Origin: Ferrovibrio sp046294345
GTDB lineage: Bacteria; Pseudomonadota; Alphaproteobacteria; Ferrovibrionales; Ferrovibrionaceae
NCBI GenBank assembly: GCA_046294345.1
Contig: JBKBJT010000004.1
Coordinates: 71,427-135,426, forward strand
Direction: 5' to 3'
Length of the DNA stretch: 64,000 nt
Below the pieces are notes generated by a model. It saw only the letters and a list, made by a program, of their open reading frames with translations, was not told the origin of the DNA and made no database searches. The first letter of the stretch is position 1; each line of letters opens with the position of its first letter. Shown here in pieces: positions 60,888-64,000 of the stretch. The position numbers and the translations under genes are program-made.

Positions 60888-60902
60888 TTGACGTAACGTA
60901 AC
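60888..60902. promoter_or_regulatory. Second copy of the liv operator upstream of paralogue 3
   Basis: TTGACGTAACGTAAC. Its first 12 bases equal the minus-strand reading of the operator at 52612-52626, and 13 of 15 positions match. It lies 74 bp before the ATG of the third binding protein, suggesting co-regulation with the liv operon. Confidence 0.55.
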
Positions 60903-60975
60903 TTTGCGCTGCTGTCCCATGTGTTTCCCGGCTAGACTTCAGCCGTAAAACAATAACATCCATGGGGAGGTCCGC

Positions 60976-62178
60976 ATGCGTAGGGTATCTGTACTCGCGG
61001 TCGCTGCGGCGACCAGTGTTGCTGCGTTTGCCGTCGCAGGTTTTGCCAGCGACGCGCTGGCCCAGGCCGGAAAAGTCCGGGGCGTCACCAAGACCGAAAT
61101 CGTCATCGGCATGCACACCGATCTCAGCGGTGTGGCGGCGTCTTACGGCGTCAATTCCGCCAACGCGATGCGGCTGCGCATCGACGAGATCAATGCGCAG
61201 GGTGGCGTGCATGGCCGCAAAATCCGCCTGATCGTGGAAGACAACCAGTATCAGGTGCCGCGCGCGGTGCAAGCGGCCAACAAGCTGATCAACCGCGACA
61301 ACATTTTCCTGATGGCCGGCGCGCTGGGCACGCCGATGAACAATGCCGTGCTGCCTGACCAGTTGAAGGCCGGTGTGCCGAATTTCTTCCCGATCACGGC
61401 CGCCCGGCAGATGTATCTGCCGTTCCACCGGCTGAAATTCGCCGGTGGTTCGACCTATTACGACCAGATCCGCGCCGGCATCAAATGGATGGTCGCCAAC
61501 AAGGGTAGCAAGCAGATCTGCACGCTGTACCAGGACACCGATTTCGGCAAGGAAATCTTGGAAGCGGTGCAGGATCAGACCAAGGCGATGAAGCTGCCTC
61601 TGGTCGAAACGGCCACGAACAAGCCGGCCGATACCGACTTCACGGCGCAGATATCCAAGCTGCGGGCCGCGAATTGCGATCTTGTGGTGATGGGCACCAT
61701 TATCCGCGATGCCATCGTGCCCTATGCCACGGCGCGCAAGATGGGCTGGAATGTGGATTTCCTTGGCCAGTCGGCGAATTACGACCAGATCGTGGCTGGC
61801 GCACCGGGTGGCGCCACCGAAGGCCTCTACACCATGGCCGGCACCATCCTGCCCTACCGCGATACGGCCAGTACCACCGTGGTGGCCTGGATGGACCGCT
61901 ATAAGGCGAAATACGGCAACGATCCGAATATCGGCGCCGTCTATGGTCATGCCCTGATGGATCAGTTGATCTTCGCGCTTGAGCGTGCCGGCAAGGATCT
62001 GACCACCGACAAGCTGATCACCGCGATGGAAAGCATCAAGGGCTATCGCGACATCTTCGGCGGCCCGGTGGTCAGTTACGGCCCGGACAAGCATCAGGGA
62101 TCGGATGAGAGCTTCCTGTTCCAGGTGCAGAAGGGCCGCTTTGTCATGATCGCTGGCCCGGTCAATTACGGCAGCTGA
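60976..62178 (+). CDS. Liv-type ABC transporter substrate-binding protein, paralogue 3
   Basis: A 400-aa binding protein, the most divergent of the three. The first-lobe text GMHTDLSGVAASYGVNSANAM is kept, but the ligand-region loops differ (ITAARQMYLPFHRLKFAGGS in place of the ARSM.EPHHPLKFQT version; SANYDQIVAGAPGG in place of SASFDQIVASAPGG). So it probably binds a related but different ligand. Signal peptide to ALA (about residue 29). Own operator copy and terminator. Confidence 0.92.
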   Translation: MRRVSVLAVAAATSVAAFAVAGFASDALAQAGKVRGVTKTEIVIGMHTDLSGVAASYGVNSANAMRLRIDEINAQGGVHGRKIRLIVEDNQYQVPRAVQAANKLINRDNIFLMAGALGTPMNNAVLPDQLKAGVPNFFPITAARQMYLPFHRLKFAGGSTYYDQIRAGIKWMVANKGSKQICTLYQDTDFGKEILEAVQDQTKAMKLPLVETATNKPADTDFTAQISKLRAANCDLVVMGTIIRDAIVPYATARKMGWNVDFLGQSANYDQIVAGAPGGATEGLYTMAGTILPYRDTASTTVVAWMDRYKAKYGNDPNIGAVYGHALMDQLIFALERAGKDLTTDKLITAMESIKGYRDIFGGPVVSYGPDKHQGSDESFLFQVQKGRFVMIAGPVNYGS

Positions 62179-62196
62179 TACCGTTTCCACCCCATG

Positions 62197-62230
62197 CCGC
62201 AGCCGGCCATTGGCCGGCTGCGGTTTTTTT
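62197..62230 (+). terminator. Terminator after binding-protein paralogue 3
   Basis: CCGCAGCCGGCC and GGCCGGCTGCGG form a 12-bp stem on an ATT loop, followed by seven T. Sequence unrelated to the other two liv terminators. Confidence 0.93.
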
Positions 62231-62310
62231 ACGGCCGCGTGGCAGGCCAGGTGCAATCGGCGCGCGGGCATGGCACAACAAACCATAGCGCTCTCCATCG
62301 TCTGGTATCC

Positions 62311-63222
62311 ATGTCCGTCCTGCCGCCATCCGCTGTCCTGCCGCAAGCCTCGCGCGGCATCGGCTTCATGATCCTGGCCGTCTCACTGTTCGGCTGCATG
62401 GATGCACTGGTGAAATGGCTCACCGCCGGCTATCCGGTGCTGCAGATCATGTTCTTCCGCAGCCTCTGCGCCCTCATTCCGATCCTGTGGATGGTGGCGC
62501 GCGGCACCGGCGGTTTCGCCGTGCTGCGCACGCGCCGACTGGGCGCGCACGCCATGCGGTCTGGTTTCGGTCTGGCGGCGATGTTCGGTTTCTTCTCGGC
62601 CTATCAGTTCATGCCGCTGGCCGACGTGACAGCGATTGCCTTCTCCGGCCCGATCTTCATTGCCGGCCTGTCGGTCTGGCTGCTGGGCGAGCGCGTCGGC
62701 CTGCATCGCTGGTCGGCCATCGTGGTGGGCTTCATCGGCATGCTGGTCATCGTGCGGCCGGGTCCGGGCATGGTGCAGAACGGGGCGCTGCTCGTGGTGG
62801 CCGCCACTTTGCTCTATGCGCTGGCGATGATCCAGATCCGCAAGCTCAGCACCACCGAACCCTCCACGGCCATCGCTTTCTATTTCACCGCTTTCTGCAC
62901 CATCGCCACCGCCCTGGCCCTGCCATTCGTCTGGGTCACGCCGGACTGGCGCGACCTGCCGCTGCTGCTGGGGGTTGGCCTGTTCGGCGGTGCCGCCCAG
63001 CTTTTCATGACGCGGGCCTACAGCCTGGCGCCGGCCGCCGTGGTGGCGCCGTTCGACTACACGCACCTGCTATGGTCGGTGCTGTTCGGCTGGTATCTGT
63101 GGAACGATTTTCCCGATGCGCAGACTTGGATCGGCTGTGCCATCGTCGTGGCCAGCGGACTGTATATCCTCTGGCGCGAGACGATGAAGCGCGCAGCAGT
63201 ACCGCCGCTGATCACGGAGTAG
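62311..63222 (+). CDS. EamA/DMT superfamily transporter (10 TM)
   Basis: A 303-aa membrane protein with two EamA repeats and about ten helices: LFGCMDALVKWLTAGYPVLQ opens repeat one and ALAMIQIRKLSTTEPSTAIAF starts repeat two; HLLWSVLFGWYLWNDFPDAQTW is the typical end of the second. Family members export metabolites such as amino acids or riboflavin. The ATG at 62311 is chosen over the longer reading from 62194, which begins inside the terminator stem. Confidence 0.88.
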   Translation: MSVLPPSAVLPQASRGIGFMILAVSLFGCMDALVKWLTAGYPVLQIMFFRSLCALIPILWMVARGTGGFAVLRTRRLGAHAMRSGFGLAAMFGFFSAYQFMPLADVTAIAFSGPIFIAGLSVWLLGERVGLHRWSAIVVGFIGMLVIVRPGPGMVQNGALLVVAATLLYALAMIQIRKLSTTEPSTAIAFYFTAFCTIATALALPFVWVTPDWRDLPLLLGVGLFGGAAQLFMTRAYSLAPAAVVAPFDYTHLLWSVLFGWYLWNDFPDAQTWIGCAIVVASGLYILWRETMKRAAVPPLITE

Positions 63223-63252
63223 GGGAAGGGAATTATCGGGAGATATGCGCGC

Positions 63253-63329
63253 TGGTCGGAGTGAGAGGATTCGAACCTCCGGCCCCTAGCTCCCGAAGCT
63301 AGTGCTCTACCAGGCTGAGCTACACTCCG
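63253..63329 (-). tRNA. tRNA-Pro (anticodon CGG)
   Basis: A 77-nt cloverleaf on the minus strand. Acceptor CGGAGTG pairs with CACTCCG; D-arm GCTC/GAGC; anticodon stem CTAGC/GCTAG with loop TTCGGGA, giving CGG, which reads CCG proline codons; T-arm GGAGG-TTCGAAT-CCTCT; A73 and a chromosomally encoded CCA. The EamA gene is convergent to it. Confidence 0.97.
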
Positions 63330-63448
63330 ACACCGGCGCGGGCGCCTGTATAGCGCCTGGGCGACCGCCCCGCAAGCGGCCCGGCCGGCGAATCCCGGAT
63401 CAATCCCCAGAAATTGGCTGTTGGCTGATTGCCTGTCCGATCAGGGGG

Positions 63449-64000
63449 TTAGAGGGCCCGCTCGATGGCGAAATCGATCGCCTCGGCCAGTGCATCGCGC
63501 ATGGCACCGGGGGCGAAGCCGGCCAGGGCCTGATGGGCCTTCTGGCCATAATGGCGGGCCCGGGCCAGGGTTTCCTGAATGGTGCCGTGGCGCTGGATGT
63601 AATTCAGGGCCAAAGACCAGTCTTCAGCCGTCTGCTGCTCGGGCTGCTCGATGGTGCGACGCCAGAATTCCCGTTCGGCCACACTGCCTTTGTTGAAGGC
63701 CAGCACGATCGGCAGGGTGACCTTGCCTTCCTTGAAATCGTCGCCGGTATTCTTGCCCAGGGTCGCGCCATCGGATGCATAATCCAGGGCGTCATCAACC
63801 AGCTGGAAGGCGATACCTAAATAGCGACCATAGTCGTCCAGCGCCTGGGCTTCCGCCTCCGGACGGTCGGCGATCACCGCACCAACGCGGCAGGCGGCGG
63901 CAAACAGCGCTGCCGTCTTGGACTCGATCACCTTGAGGTAATCGGCTTCCGAGGAATCCATGTCGTTCGCCGTCATCAGCTGCAGCACCTCGCCTTCGGC
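63449..64000 (-). CDS. Polyprenyl (octaprenyl-type) diphosphate synthase, 3' part
   Basis: A trans-prenyltransferase that makes the ubiquinone side chain. Only the C-terminal 183 codons or so are in the window. EVLQLMTANDMDSSEADYL, KTAALFAAAC and the second aspartate motif QLVDDALDY are visible; the first DDxxD lies outside. The annotated ATG-like start at 63988 is internal, since the reading continues to the window edge as AEGEV. The 63330-63448 gap between it and the tRNA shows nothing I can name. Confidence 0.9.
   Translation of the reverse strand, partial: AEGEVLQLMTANDMDSSEADYLKVIESKTAALFAAACRVGAVIADRPEAEAQALDDYGRYLGIAFQLVDDALDYASDGATLGKNTGDDFKEGKVTLPIVLAFNKGSVAEREFWRRTIEQPEQQTAEDWSLALNYIQRHGTIQETLARARHYGQKAHQALAGFAPGAMRDALAEAIDFAIERAL

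Noticed and set aside
1..64000. CRISPR array, insertion sequence, prophage or toxin-antitoxin system
   Set aside because: No regularly spaced repeats, transposase, integrase or phage gene is visible, and all genes are housekeeping, transport or catabolic. The single tRNA has no integrase beside it.

Overview
The window is a dense, high-GC stretch of bacterial chromosome with about 59 protein genes and one tRNA. I see no insertion sequence, prophage or CRISPR array. Gene content suggests an alphaproteobacterium, possibly Rhodospirillales-like: an NDUFAF5-like methyltransferase, a MECR-type enoyl reductase, an OlsB-like acyltransferase, a TorF/Gcw_chp-type porin, a serC-serA operon with a structured leader, and many branched-chain amino acid and TRAP transporters. 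The lineage is an inference from gene families, not from a marker gene.

Layout. 1-7.4 kb: galactonate branch (dgoK, dgoA), a patatin, an NDUFAF5-like methyltransferase, a TetR/VOC divergent pair, then nudix-argJ-parvulin on the minus strand. 7.4-14.8 kb: a large patatin/DUF3376 protein, an HSL-family esterase, a RibA-type GTP cyclohydrolase II, a Gln/Ala-rich protein behind a near-consensus sigma-54 promoter, an L,D-transpeptidase and an alpha/beta hydrolase. 14.9-27 kb: nitronate monooxygenase, prpE with a hairpin leader, AmpG, an OlsB-like acyltransferase behind a PHO-box-like site, two tandem acyl-CoA synthetases, a ferredoxin-NADP reductase, an FMN-binding protein, a PAS protein and a MECR-like reductase. 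27-37.5 kb: a soluble tandem-PAS chemoreceptor with CheW, ComM, cytochrome b561, a yybP-ykoY manganese riboswitch with its TMEM165/GDT1 exporter, an LTA-synthase-like protein and a two-component pair. 37.7-43.2 kb: serC-serA, a small lipoprotein, YggS, a ThiE-like protein and a porin.

43.2-52.6 kb: enoyl-CoA hydratase, fatty acyl-CoA ligase, then LysR/AtuA (DUF1446)/AtuA-related/TAXI-TRAP/MBL, which looks like an uptake-and-catabolism locus for an unidentified carboxylic acid. 52.7-62.2 kb: a livHMGF operon that also carries an acyl-CoA synthetase and a substrate-binding protein, followed by two more paralogous binding proteins, each closed by its own terminator. 62.3-64 kb: an EamA transporter, tRNA-Pro(CGG), and the 3' part of a polyprenyl diphosphate synthase that runs off the window.

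Themes. Five AMP-forming acyl-CoA synthetases, the liv and TRAP importers, the enoyl-CoA hydratase and the MECR-like reductase point to a heterotroph that takes up and activates organic and branched-chain acids. Several regulatory elements are readable directly: the Mn riboswitch, the sigma-54 promoter, the PHO-like box, a 15-bp operator shared by the liv operon and the third binding protein, and a probable CTG start for livH. The strongest leads for new biology are the AtuA/TRAP locus, the sigma-54-driven protein of unknown function, and the shared operator.
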